Source: an uncultured Desulfovibrio sp.
GTDB lineage: Bacteria > Desulfobacterota > Desulfovibrionia > Desulfovibrionales > Desulfovibrionaceae
Assembly: GCA_913060505.1 (NCBI GenBank)
Contig: CAJXRQ010000029.1
Coordinates: 1-34,352 of the forward strand
DNA: 34,352 nt
Direction of reading: 5' to 3'
Positions within the stretch are counted from its first letter, which is position 1. Each line of letters begins with the position of its first letter. The notes below the pieces were generated by a model, which saw nothing but the letters and a program-made list of their open reading frames with translations, had not been told where the DNA came from and ran no database searches. Of this stretch, positions 25,041 to 32,697 are shown piece after piece. A program made the translations under genes and the position numbers.

Positions 25041-26363
25041 ATGTCGGAACTGAAAAAAGCAATTGATCAAATCAGCAAAGACAGGGGCATCGACCGCGAC
25101 CTGTTGATCGACACCCTTGAAGAGGCTGTCCGCTCCGCGGTGCATCGCAAGTATGGCGACACCATGGATATTGAAGTCACCTTCAATGAGGAACTGGGCG
25201 AAATAGAAGTATACCAGTTCAAAGTCGTCGTGGAGGAAATTCACGACGAAGTCAGCGAAATCCCCTTTGGGGAAGCCAAGGAGCACGACCCCAATGTGCA
25301 ACTTGACGACGAAATGGGATTCAAGCTCGCCATTGAAGACCTGGGACGTATTGCGGCGCAAAGCGCCAAGCAGGTCATCATCCAGCGCATGCGCGACGCC
25401 GAGCAGGAAATCATTTACGAAGAATTCAAGGATCGCGCCTCGGAAATCGTCAGCGGCATCATCCAACGGCGCGACCGCACCGGCTGGATCATCAACCTCG
25501 GTCGTACCGAGGCACTGCTGCCCAAAGACGAGCAGATCCCACGCGAGCGCTACAAGCGCGGCGATCGCGTGCAGGCATATATCATTGATGTTCTCAAGGA
25601 ATCCCGCGGTCCTCAGGTCATCGTGTCCCGGTCCCATCCGGACTACATGGCCGAGCTCTTCAAACGGGAAGTACCGGAAGTGGCGGACGGAACCGTCAAA
25701 ATCATGGGCGTCGCCCGTGATCCGGGACTGCGCGCCAAGGTGGCAGTATCCTCCCGCGACCGGGACGTGGACCCGGTGGGTGCCTGCGTAGGTATCCGCG
25801 GTTCCCGCATCCAAAACGTGGTTCAGGAACTCAAGGGCGAACGTATCGACATCGTCGTATGGAGTCCGGATATCGCCCGCTATGCGCAACATGCTCTTTC
25901 GCCTGCGGTCATCACCCGCATCATGGTGGATGACGACGAGGAAACTCTGGAAGTTGTGGTTCCGGATGATCAGCTCACGCTGGCCATCGGCCGCAAGGGA
26001 CAGAACGTAAAACTTGCCGCCCGTCTGCTGGGTTGGAAAATCGACATTTTCACCGAGACCCGCCATGCGGAAATGAACGCATCACTCAAGGGGATGGACC
26101 AAATAGCCAGCGTCGCGGAAGTGAACATCGACAACTTCCTGAACGCAGGTTTCGATTCCACGGAATCCGTAGCCCATGCCAGCGACGAGGCTCTGCTCGC
26201 CGTTGAAGGGTTGGACGAGGCCCGCATCGGCGAAATCCGCGTGGCCATCAACATGCTCGGCCTTGCACCGGAGGCTCCTGCCGAAACGGAGCCTGAACAA
26301 GACGAGCAAGCGGAAAACAAGGAAGAGACCGATCAGTCCGAGGCTGACGGCCCCAAGGAATAG
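25041..26363 (+). CDS. nusA: Transcription termination/antitermination factor NusA
   Basis: NusA binds RNA polymerase and nascent RNA, affecting pausing, termination and antitermination. Its order is: N-terminal polymerase-binding domain (1-125, beginning MSELKKAIDQISKDRGIDRD); S1 domain (about 135-200); KH1 with VGACVGIRGSRIQNVVQEL; KH2 with IGRKGQNVKLAARLLGW; one helix-hairpin-helix acidic repeat with FLNAGFDSTESVAHASDEAL; then a Glu-rich disordered tail. The start at 25041 has GGAGGT seven bases upstream. The protein has 440 residues. It follows rimP by 53 nt and precedes ylxR by 5 nt. Confidence 0.96.
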   Translation: MSELKKAIDQISKDRGIDRDLLIDTLEEAVRSAVHRKYGDTMDIEVTFNEELGEIEVYQFKVVVEEIHDEVSEIPFGEAKEHDPNVQLDDEMGFKLAIEDLGRIAAQSAKQVIIQRMRDAEQEIIYEEFKDRASEIVSGIIQRRDRTGWIINLGRTEALLPKDEQIPRERYKRGDRVQAYIIDVLKESRGPQVIVSRSHPDYMAELFKREVPEVADGTVKIMGVARDPGLRAKVAVSSRDRDVDPVGACVGIRGSRIQNVVQELKGERIDIVVWSPDIARYAQHALSPAVITRIMVDDDEETLEVVVPDDQLTLAIGRKGQNVKLAARLLGWKIDIFTETRHAEMNASLKGMDQIASVAEVNIDNFLNAGFDSTESVAHASDEALLAVEGLDEARIGEIRVAINMLGLAPEAPAETEPEQDEQAENKEETDQSEADGPKE

Positions 26364-26368
26364 ACACC

Positions 26369-26644
26369 ATGCACGACACCGGACCGGAGCCGCAGGGCCC
26401 TATCCGCATGTGCGTAGTCTGCCGCGAACACTTCCTGAAAAGTGAATTGGAGCGGTATGTTTGTCCAAAATCAAGACGCGGGGGCGCGTCTGACCGGGAA
26501 TCGGGCACGGACGGCCTGATTCCCGACCCTGACCAGGTTTTGCCAGGACGGGGTTTTTATATCTGCGGCAAGGCCGATTGCCGCCAACGATTCAAAAAGG
26601 CGCAATTCGGCCTGATGAAGAAATGCAAGGGGGAAAATACATGA
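26369..26644 (+). CDS. ylxR: YlxR-family (DUF448) RNA-binding protein
   Basis: A 91-residue protein with the YlxR core [19 protein letters not shown] and [17 protein letters not shown]. Cysteines C15, C18, C66 and C71 could bind zinc. An insertion rich in Gly, Ser and Asp (35-55) splits the core. YlxR proteins sit between nusA and infB and are proposed nucleic-acid binders. Its stop overlaps the infB ATG (ATGA, 26641-26644). Confidence 0.88.
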   Translation: MHDTGPEPQGPIRMCVVCREHFLKSELERYVCPKSRRGGASDRESGTDGLIPDPDQVLPGRGFYICGKADCRQRFKKAQFGLMKKCKGENT

Positions 26645-29571
26645 CGGCAAAACTGAGGGTAAAAGACCTGGCAAACGAGCTGGGCCTTGGCAACAAAGAT
26701 ATTCTTCAACGCCTTCGCGAAATCGGAGTTCAGGCCAAAAGCCTCATGAGCACGGTGAGCGAAGACGATGTTAACGCGCTCAAGGAAGCCATGAAAAGCG
26801 GACAACCCAAATCCGAGGTTGTACGCAGGGAAGTTCAGCCCGGCGTAATCGTTCGCCGCAGGCGTAAATCCAAGTCTGCCCAAAAGGCCGACACGGCTCC
26901 CGAGGTCGAAGAAGAGGCCATTGTTGAAGAGCCTGCCAAGGAAGAAGCGAAAGTGGAAGCCGAACCGCCTCAGGAGGAAACGCCTGCAGAAGCCCCCGCT
27001 CCAGAACCGGCTCCCAAGAAAAAAGCCGCCAAGAAGAAAACTGTAAAGAAACAGGAATTTCAGGCCGCACGCATTGTCAAGCCAGCTCCGTCCGAAGAAG
27101 AGCCCGCCCCTGCGGTTGAAGAAAAGGCTCAGGAAGAAACTGTCGCCCCTGCCAAGCCCGAAACCGCCGTCAAGGCAGAGCAGGAAGAGCCTGTAACGGA
27201 AAAGCCGACCTCTACCCCCGAGGAAACGGCCAAGGCCGAAGAAGTCAAAAATCAGGAAAAGGCTGCCCAAAAGGCAGACCAAAAGGCGGAAAACGAAGAC
27301 AAACCCGCCAAGGGGAAAAAGAAGGCTTCCGCAGACAAGCCCAAAGGCAAAGAAGCCAGGGGTGCTGACGGAGAACACGCCAAAAAGAAAAAGAAGAAAA
27401 AGCGGGAAGTCGAAGCGCCGAAAGTGCGCATTATTTCCATGCCCGACCCTGCCGAGGTGGCTCTGCGGGAAGCTCAAAAAGAAGTGGACCGCACGCCGTC
27501 ACAACGTCGTGGTAATGGCCAGCGCCGCAATGGTCGTCAGGACTCCCGGCCGGGAGGAGGACGTCCCGGAGGTTCTCGCCCTGCTCGCCCGGGTTCAGCC
27601 CCCTCCCCAGCACCGGCAGCGCCTCAGCAGCCGGACGGACGCAGCCGTAAAAAACGTAAGAAAGATCGTCGCGTCGTTGAATTTTCTCATGACGGTTCGC
27701 GAGGACATGAACGCGCATTCGAACAGGATGGACGCGGCAGGAAGCGCAAAAAGGGCGGTCGCAGGCAGGCCCAACAGGTCAAACCCGAGGCAACCGTCCA
27801 GCCGATGAAGGCTGCGAAGCGTAAAATCAAAATCGACGAGGCCATCCGCCTGTCCGACATGGCACACCAGATGGGCACCAAGGCCCAGGATTTGATCAAA
27901 GTGCTGTTCGGCATGGGTGTTATGGCTACTATCAACCAGTCGCTGGACTTGGACACAGCTACTCTCGTGGCCTCGGAATTTGATTACGAAATCGAAAACG
28001 TGTCTTTTGACGAACAGGAATTCCTGGTTCCGGTCGAAGCGGACAAACCTGAAGAACTTAAGGGCCGTCCGCCTGTGGTCACCATCATGGGCCACGTCGA
28101 CCATGGTAAAACTTCACTTCTTGATGCCATCCGCACCACGAACGTGACGGACGGTGAAGCTGGCGGTATTACCCAGCATATCGGTGCATACCATGTGGCC
28201 ACAAATCGCGGAGAAATCGTATTCCTCGATACGCCCGGCCACGAAGCGTTCACCACCATGCGTATGCGCGGGGCACAGGTTACGGATATCGTCATCCTCG
28301 TGGTTGCCGCCGACGACGGTGTCATGGACCAGACCCGTGAGGCTATCGCCCACTCCAAGGCTGCAGGCGTTCCCATTGTCGTGGCAGTGAACAAGATCGA
28401 CAAGGAAGGTTCCACCCCGGACAACGTCAAACGCGAACTTGCCGAGTTGGACCTCGTTCCCGAAGAATGGGGCGGCGATACCATTTACGCCAACGTGTCC
28501 GCAAAGCAGCGCATCGGATTGGACGAACTGCTTGAAATGGTCCTGCTTCAGGCAGAAGTGCTTGAACTCAAGGCCAATCCGGACAAGCCTGCACGGGGTA
28601 ATATTGTTGAAGCGAAGCTGGATAAGGGCCGCGGCCCGGTGGGCACCATGCTCATCGCCGAGGGAACCATCAAGCAGGGCGACTCCTTTGTCTGCGGTGT
28701 TTTCCACGGCAAGGTTCGCGCCATGTTCAATGATCAGGGCAAGAAAATCAAATCAGCAGGTCCGGCCATGCCCGTCGAAATTCAAGGTTTCGACGGTATT
28801 CCCGAAGCCGGAGACGAGCTGGTGGTGGTCAACGACGAAAAGGTCGCCCGCCGCATTGCCCAGAGCCGCATGCAGAAACAACGCGAAAAGGAACTGGCAG
28901 GCAAGTCCAAGGTGACATTGGAATCCTTCCTGGCTTCCCGCCCGGACGAAGAGGCCCAGACTCTGAACCTGATCCTCAAGGCAGACGTACAGGGTTCTCT
29001 GGAAGCCGTAACCGAAGCACTCAACAAACTGAGCACCGACGAAGTCAAGATCGACGTCGTGCACGGCGGAGCCGGAGCCATCACCGAATCCGACATTCTG
29101 CTGGCCAGCGCATCCGAGGCCATCATCATCGGCTTCAACGTACGCCCGAACCTCAAGGTCAAGGAAATCGCCGAGCAGGAAAACGTGGAAATCCGTTTCT
29201 ACGACATCATCTACAAGCTGGTGAACGAGGTGAAGGATGCCATGAGCGGCATGCTCGCTCCGGACATTGAGGAAGTATACCTTGGTCAGGCCGAAGTGCG
29301 CGACACCTTCAGCGTACCCAAAGTGGGCATGGTGGCCGGTTGTGCAGTGCTGGATGGCAAAATCATCCGCAATGCCAAGGTCCGCCTGCTGCGAGGAGGC
29401 GTTGTCACCTACACCGGTGCATTGGCCTCCCTCAAGCGCTTCAAGGACGATGTCAAGGAAGTGGCCAAGGGCTTTGAATGCGGTATGGGGCTCGAAAAGT
29501 TCAACGACGTCAAGGTCGGCGACATCATCGAAGCCTTTGAGGAACGCGAAGTGGCCCGTACCATCGACTAG
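26641..29571 (+). CDS. infB: Translation initiation factor IF-2
   Basis: IF-2 is the GTPase that delivers initiator tRNA to the 30S subunit. At 976 residues, residues 1-50 form the first IF2_N helix bundle ([20 protein letters not shown]). Residues about 60-395 are a long, low-complexity Lys/Glu/Ala/Pro/Arg-rich linker. A second IF2_N unit follows ([20 protein letters not shown]). The G domain has GHVDHGKT (484-491), DTPGHEAF and NKID, and is followed by domains II-IV. The ATG at 26641 has AGGGGGA upstream and overlaps the ylxR stop. Confidence 0.97.
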   Translation: MTAKLRVKDLANELGLGNKDILQRLREIGVQAKSLMSTVSEDDVNALKEAMKSGQPKSEVVRREVQPGVIVRRRRKSKSAQKADTAPEVEEEAIVEEPAKEEAKVEAEPPQEETPAEAPAPEPAPKKKAAKKKTVKKQEFQAARIVKPAPSEEEPAPAVEEKAQEETVAPAKPETAVKAEQEEPVTEKPTSTPEETAKAEEVKNQEKAAQKADQKAENEDKPAKGKKKASADKPKGKEARGADGEHAKKKKKKKREVEAPKVRIISMPDPAEVALREAQKEVDRTPSQRRGNGQRRNGRQDSRPGGGRPGGSRPARPGSAPSPAPAAPQQPDGRSRKKRKKDRRVVEFSHDGSRGHERAFEQDGRGRKRKKGGRRQAQQVKPEATVQPMKAAKRKIKIDEAIRLSDMAHQMGTKAQDLIKVLFGMGVMATINQSLDLDTATLVASEFDYEIENVSFDEQEFLVPVEADKPEELKGRPPVVTIMGHVDHGKTSLLDAIRTTNVTDGEAGGITQHIGAYHVATNRGEIVFLDTPGHEAFTTMRMRGAQVTDIVILVVAADDGVMDQTREAIAHSKAAGVPIVVAVNKIDKEGSTPDNVKRELAELDLVPEEWGGDTIYANVSAKQRIGLDELLEMVLLQAEVLELKANPDKPARGNIVEAKLDKGRGPVGTMLIAEGTIKQGDSFVCGVFHGKVRAMFNDQGKKIKSAGPAMPVEIQGFDGIPEAGDELVVVNDEKVARRIAQSRMQKQREKELAGKSKVTLESFLASRPDEEAQTLNLILKADVQGSLEAVTEALNKLSTDEVKIDVVHGGAGAITESDILLASASEAIIIGFNVRPNLKVKEIAEQENVEIRFYDIIYKLVNEVKDAMSGMLAPDIEEVYLGQAEVRDTFSVPKVGMVAGCAVLDGKIIRNAKVRLLRGGVVTYTGALASLKRFKDDVKEVAKGFECGMGLEKFNDVKVGDIIEAFEEREVARTID

Positions 29572-29592
29572 CCAACAACAAATTGAAAACAG

Positions 29593-29628
29593 GCGGGCGG
29601 TTCGGCATTCCCGGATCGCCCGCATTTT
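29593..29628 (+). terminator. Hairpin with T-tract between infB and the DUF503 gene
   Basis: GCGGGCG (29593-29599) pairs with CGCCCGC (29617-29623), and inner pairs GTTCGG/CCGGAT extend it to about 13 bp with loop CATTC. ATTTT follows. The T-tract is short, so partial termination or mRNA stabilisation is more likely than a full stop within this operon. Confidence 0.55.
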
Positions 29629-29634
29629 GCTATA

Positions 29635-29922
29635 ATGATAATAGGCGTTCTGACTCTCGACTTTCGTCTGCACGGCAATGATTCGCTCAAAGGCAAGCGC
29701 AAAGTGGCGCTGAGCCTCAAGCAAAAGGTGCGTAATAAATTCAACGTTGCTGTAAGTGAAGTCGAAGCACAGGACGTACATCAGCGGCTTGTACTTGCCG
29801 TGGTCACGGTAGCCAATGAGACCGCCAAGGTGGAGTCCAGACTCGCCAAGGTGCTCTCCATGGTTGAAGCCATTTCCCCGGCGGAACTCACAAACTGCGA
29901 AACAGAAATTTTCAGCGATTGA
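29635..29922 (+). CDS. DUF503 (YlxP-like) protein
   Basis: A 95-residue protein with the DUF503 beginning MIIGVLTLDFRLHGNDSLKG, then KRKVALSLKQKVRNKFNVAV and the mid-motif LAVVTVANETAKVESRL. These small alpha/beta proteins lie between infB and rbfA in many genomes and have no settled role. The start at 29635 matches the family N-terminus but has no Shine-Dalgarno site; the infB hairpin ends about 11 bases before it. rbfA follows after 10 nt. Confidence 0.85.
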   Translation: MIIGVLTLDFRLHGNDSLKGKRKVALSLKQKVRNKFNVAVSEVEAQDVHQRLVLAVVTVANETAKVESRLAKVLSMVEAISPAELTNCETEIFSD

Positions 29923-29932
29923 GGAATATTTC

Positions 29933-30283
29933 ATGAAAATATCAGGCCATAGACGCGCCGCCCGTATGGGCGACCTCATCCTCCGGGAGCTGAGCACCAT
30001 GCTGCTTAACGAGGTGCGCGATCCCCGTTTGGCCATGGTCACCCTTTCCGGTGTGCGCATGAACACAAATCTGCGCATTGCAGAGATTTTCTACTCCGTG
30101 GGTAGCGGAGTTACGCGGGACGAGGCCAAACAGGCTCTGGAAAAGGCTACCGGCTTCATGCGTACCCAATTGGGTAAGCGCATCAAGGTAAAGTTCGTGC
30201 CGGAACTTCGGTTTGTTTTCGACGACTTTCTTGAGGATATGGTTTATGCCAAGCCCACTCAAATCGATAGCAACGACAATTAG
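29933..30283 (+). CDS. rbfA: Ribosome-binding factor A
   Basis: RbfA is a small KH-like protein that matures the 5' end region of 16S rRNA in the 30S subunit. The 116-residue sequence shows RRAARMGDLILRELSTMLLN, DPRLAMVTLSGVRMNTNLRI and GFMRTQLGKRIKVKFVPELR, the family pattern. GAGGA lies eight bases before the ATG at 29933. Its last 38 nt overlap the next gene. Confidence 0.94.
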   Translation: MKISGHRRAARMGDLILRELSTMLLNEVRDPRLAMVTLSGVRMNTNLRIAEIFYSVGSGVTRDEAKQALEKATGFMRTQLGKRIKVKFVPELRFVFDDFLEDMVYAKPTQIDSNDN

Positions 30284-31214
30284 GGACAACGACGACTTTC
30301 TGGTCGTTTCCCACGTGAACCCTGATGGTGATGCCACCGGTTCAATAGTGGCCCTCGGGCACATGCTCGCAGCCATGGGCAAAAAATTTTCCCTTTACAA
30401 TGCTTCGGGACTTCCGAATAAAAACAACTGGCTCACGCTGCCCAGCCTGATCGAAGATACGCTGCCCGATACCCTGCCCGCATGGACCGTTGTCATGGAC
30501 TGCGGCAGTCCGGAACGTATGGGCGACGACCTTTTTGAAAGACTTGGGGAAACACGAGTCATCAACATTGACCATCACCTCGGCAACCCGGATTTTGGAG
30601 AATTGAACTGGGTAGATTCCAGGCAACCGGCCGTGGGCTGCATGATGGCCGCCCTTGCCGTGGAACTCGGTCAACCACTGGTCGGTCCTCTTGCCGAGGC
30701 AATTTATCTGGCCATGGCTACCGACACCGGTTTTTTCACCTACGGTTCCACAACCCCCGAATGCCTTGAACTAACCGCGAACATGCTCCGAAACGGTCTG
30801 GACATGGCAGGCATCAACACGCTCATCACAAAACAGTGGTCGCTGAACCGCCTGCGCCTGTGGACGGAAGTGGTCGGCACCGTGGAACTGTTTGAAAATC
30901 AGAGTGTGGCCGTGGCGGCCGCCACCAAGGACATGTTCGCACGTACGGACACCGGCCCCGGCGCGACAGAAAACGTCATCAATTTCATTCGCCGCCTCAA
31001 AACCGTTCGAGTCGCAGCAGTGCTCCGGGAAGAAGACGGCGGAGCCTATAAATTCAGCCTGCGCTCCAATGGAGACGACAACGTGCAGGCCGTGGCCGCT
31101 TCGTTCGGCGGCGGCGGTCATAAGAACGCAGCTGGCGGCACGATCCGCAGCGATCTGGAAGAGGCCAAGCAAATGCTTGTCCAGCGCATTGCCCAAATGG
31201 TGGACCTGCACTGA
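30246..31214 (+). CDS. nrnA: DHH-family phosphoesterase (NrnA-like nanoRNase / pAp phosphatase)
   Basis: A 322-residue cytoplasmic enzyme of the DHH/DHHA1 family. Metal motifs are HVNPDGD (H23, D27, D29), MDCG near residue 82 and DHH (D109-H111). The C-terminal DHHA1 domain carries the substrate loop GGGGHKNAAGG. NrnA-type members degrade very short RNAs and/or dephosphorylate 3'-phosphoadenosine 5'-phosphate. The ATG at 30246 has GAGGA about eight bases upstream, inside the end of rbfA. RecJ is excluded by size. Whether RNA or pAp is the main substrate cannot be told from sequence. Confidence 0.9.
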   Translation: MPSPLKSIATTIRDNDDFLVVSHVNPDGDATGSIVALGHMLAAMGKKFSLYNASGLPNKNNWLTLPSLIEDTLPDTLPAWTVVMDCGSPERMGDDLFERLGETRVINIDHHLGNPDFGELNWVDSRQPAVGCMMAALAVELGQPLVGPLAEAIYLAMATDTGFFTYGSTTPECLELTANMLRNGLDMAGINTLITKQWSLNRLRLWTEVVGTVELFENQSVAVAAATKDMFARTDTGPGATENVINFIRRLKTVRVAAVLREEDGGAYKFSLRSNGDDNVQAVAASFGGGGHKNAAGGTIRSDLEEAKQMLVQRIAQMVDLH

Positions 31215-32152
31215 TGGGCCGTCGACGCAAACAGAAGCGCAGCGAAGAGCAGCTGGACGGAGTCCTTGTACTGAACAAGCCGTCCGGACCGACCTCCACT
31301 GACTGCCTTAACGATATCAAGCATCAACTCAAGCAGTTCAAGATCGGCCATGCCGGAACACTCGATCCGCTGGCGCAGGGAGTGCTGCTGGTGTTGCTCG
31401 GGCAGGCAACGAAACTTGCTCCGTACCTGACGAGCAAAGAAAAAATATACACTGGTTCATTTCGGGTGGGATTCACAACGGATACCTATGATATTCAAGG
31501 AGAAACCACTTCGGAAACCCCTTTTTCCGGCACTGCTGAAGATATTCGACGCGAAATTGTTGCCTGGAAAAAGTTGACAGAACAGGAAGTTCCGGCCTAT
31601 TCGGCGGCCAAGCATAATGGGAAAGCCCTGTATGCTCTTGCCCGTGAGGGCAAGGAAACGCCGGTCAAAATCAAGGCCGTCGCTATTTCTCATGCCGAAG
31701 CGCTGGAGGTAAATCCTCCGGATGCGGAATTCAAGGTTAGGTGCTCGGCTGGCACCTATGTACGCTCCCTGGTCCACAGCTTGGGGATGCGGCTTGAATG
31801 CGGCGCAGTTCTGACCAGCCTCAACCGCGAGGCGAGCACGCCCTTCACCCTGGCGCAGGCATATGACCTGAAACAGGTGCTTGAAGAGCCTGAAAAGCTT
31901 CCTCAACGGGTTATCCCCATTGCGGAAGCACTGCCCCACTGGGCGCGATTCACGGTAACCGAAGATTTGGCGAATCTCGTCAGAAACGGTGCCTGGCTCC
32001 CGGTGAATGCGAACCCCGGAGAATTGCTCTGGGGCAAGCCGGGCGATCGGGCCATGCTCCTGGCCCCGGAGGGATTGGTCCTGGCGTTGGTGGAAGCCAA
32101 GCCTCAGGGCGATCAACTCAAGTGGTCCATTCTTCGCGGATTGTGGCAATAG
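31214..32152 (+). CDS. truB: tRNA pseudouridine-55 synthase TruB
   Basis: TruB makes pseudouridine 55 in the T loop of tRNAs. The 312-residue protein has DGVLVLNKPSGPTST near the N-terminus and the catalytic motif GHAGTLDPLAQG with D51. Later it has YTGSFRVGFTTDTYDIQGE and the CSAGTYVRSLVHSLG block, then a short C-terminal PUA-like region. It starts at 31214 with a one-base TGATG overlap of the preceding stop, and its ribosome site falls inside that gene. Confidence 0.96.
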   Translation: MGRRRKQKRSEEQLDGVLVLNKPSGPTSTDCLNDIKHQLKQFKIGHAGTLDPLAQGVLLVLLGQATKLAPYLTSKEKIYTGSFRVGFTTDTYDIQGETTSETPFSGTAEDIRREIVAWKKLTEQEVPAYSAAKHNGKALYALAREGKETPVKIKAVAISHAEALEVNPPDAEFKVRCSAGTYVRSLVHSLGMRLECGAVLTSLNREASTPFTLAQAYDLKQVLEEPEKLPQRVIPIAEALPHWARFTVTEDLANLVRNGAWLPVNANPGELLWGKPGDRAMLLAPEGLVLALVEAKPQGDQLKWSILRGLWQ

Positions 32153-32161
32153 GAAAAGCGC

Positions 32162-32173
32162 CCCGCATGCGGG
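32162..32173. repeat. GC-rich palindrome in the truB-rpsO gap
   Basis: CCCGCATGCGGG is a perfect 12-bp palindrome 10 nt past the truB stop. No T run follows. It may be a weak RNA hairpin that separates truB from rpsO, or a binding site. Confidence 0.35.
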
Positions 32174-32221
32174 AACTCCGGCTTCGATATACAATGAACA
32201 CTGTAACAGGAGGATAACGCT

Positions 32222-32491
32222 GTGGTTATGGACGCTGAAGCCAAAGAAAAGGTCATCGCCGAGTACAAGACGCACGAAGGCGACACTGGTTCCCCCGAGG
32301 TTCAGGTTGCACTGCTCACCGAGCGCATCAAGTACCTTGCGGACCACTTCAAGACCCACAAAAAAGATCACCACTCTCGTACCGGCCTGCTGAAAATGGT
32401 CGGCCAGCGCAGAAAGCTCCTCAACTATCTGAAGGGCAAAGACATCCAGCGCTATCGCGATCTGATCGCACGTCTGGGACTGCGCAAGTAA
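32222..32491 (+). CDS. rpsO: 30S ribosomal protein S15
   Basis: S15 binds 16S rRNA at the central domain of the 30S subunit. The 89-residue sequence has the family pattern [39 protein letters not shown] and [21 protein letters not shown] prefer GTG at 32222 because AGGAGG ends eight bases before it; the ATG at 32228 would be 14 bases away. It precedes pnp, the classical pairing. Confidence 0.97.
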   Translation: MVMDAEAKEKVIAEYKTHEGDTGSPEVQVALLTERIKYLADHFKTHKKDHHSRTGLLKMVGQRRKLLNYLKGKDIQRYRDLIARLGLRK

Positions 32492-32508
32492 TTTCGAGAA
32501 CGAGATCA

Positions 32509-32533
32509 ACGGGGGAGGCCGGGCCTCCCCCGT
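32509..32533 (+). terminator. Strong hairpin between rpsO and pnp
   Basis: ACGGGGGAGGC pairs with GCCTCCCCCGT as about an 11-bp stem with a three-base loop, 18 nt past the rpsO stop. No T-tract follows, so it may be an attenuator, an RNA-stabilising 3' end or a processing site rather than a strict terminator. Confidence 0.55.
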
Positions 32534-32697
32534 CTGTATATGTACAACGGCCAGAGCCTTGCAGGCTTGACCCCGATGACACCTTAGTTGGCTGCGGAAG
32601 GCATTTTTGAAGAGCTTCAAGAGTTCCTCCCCAAGCCGGCTAAATGGCCGGGGATCCCGCAAGGCCGAGGCATAAACGAAACTTGCGAGGAAAATAC

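Noticed and set aside
26557..27477. 306-codon minus-strand frame rich in Phe, Gly and Leu, looking like a membrane protein
   Set aside because: It is the complement of the Lys/Glu/Ala-rich low-complexity linker of infB, which produces such composition.
28753..30078. 441-codon minus-strand frame across infB, DUF503 and rbfA
   Set aside because: It is antisense to three real genes with no family resemblance or ribosome site.
31457..32662. 401-codon minus-strand frame across truB, rpsO and the pnp leader
   Set aside because: A shadow frame opposite TruB and S15.
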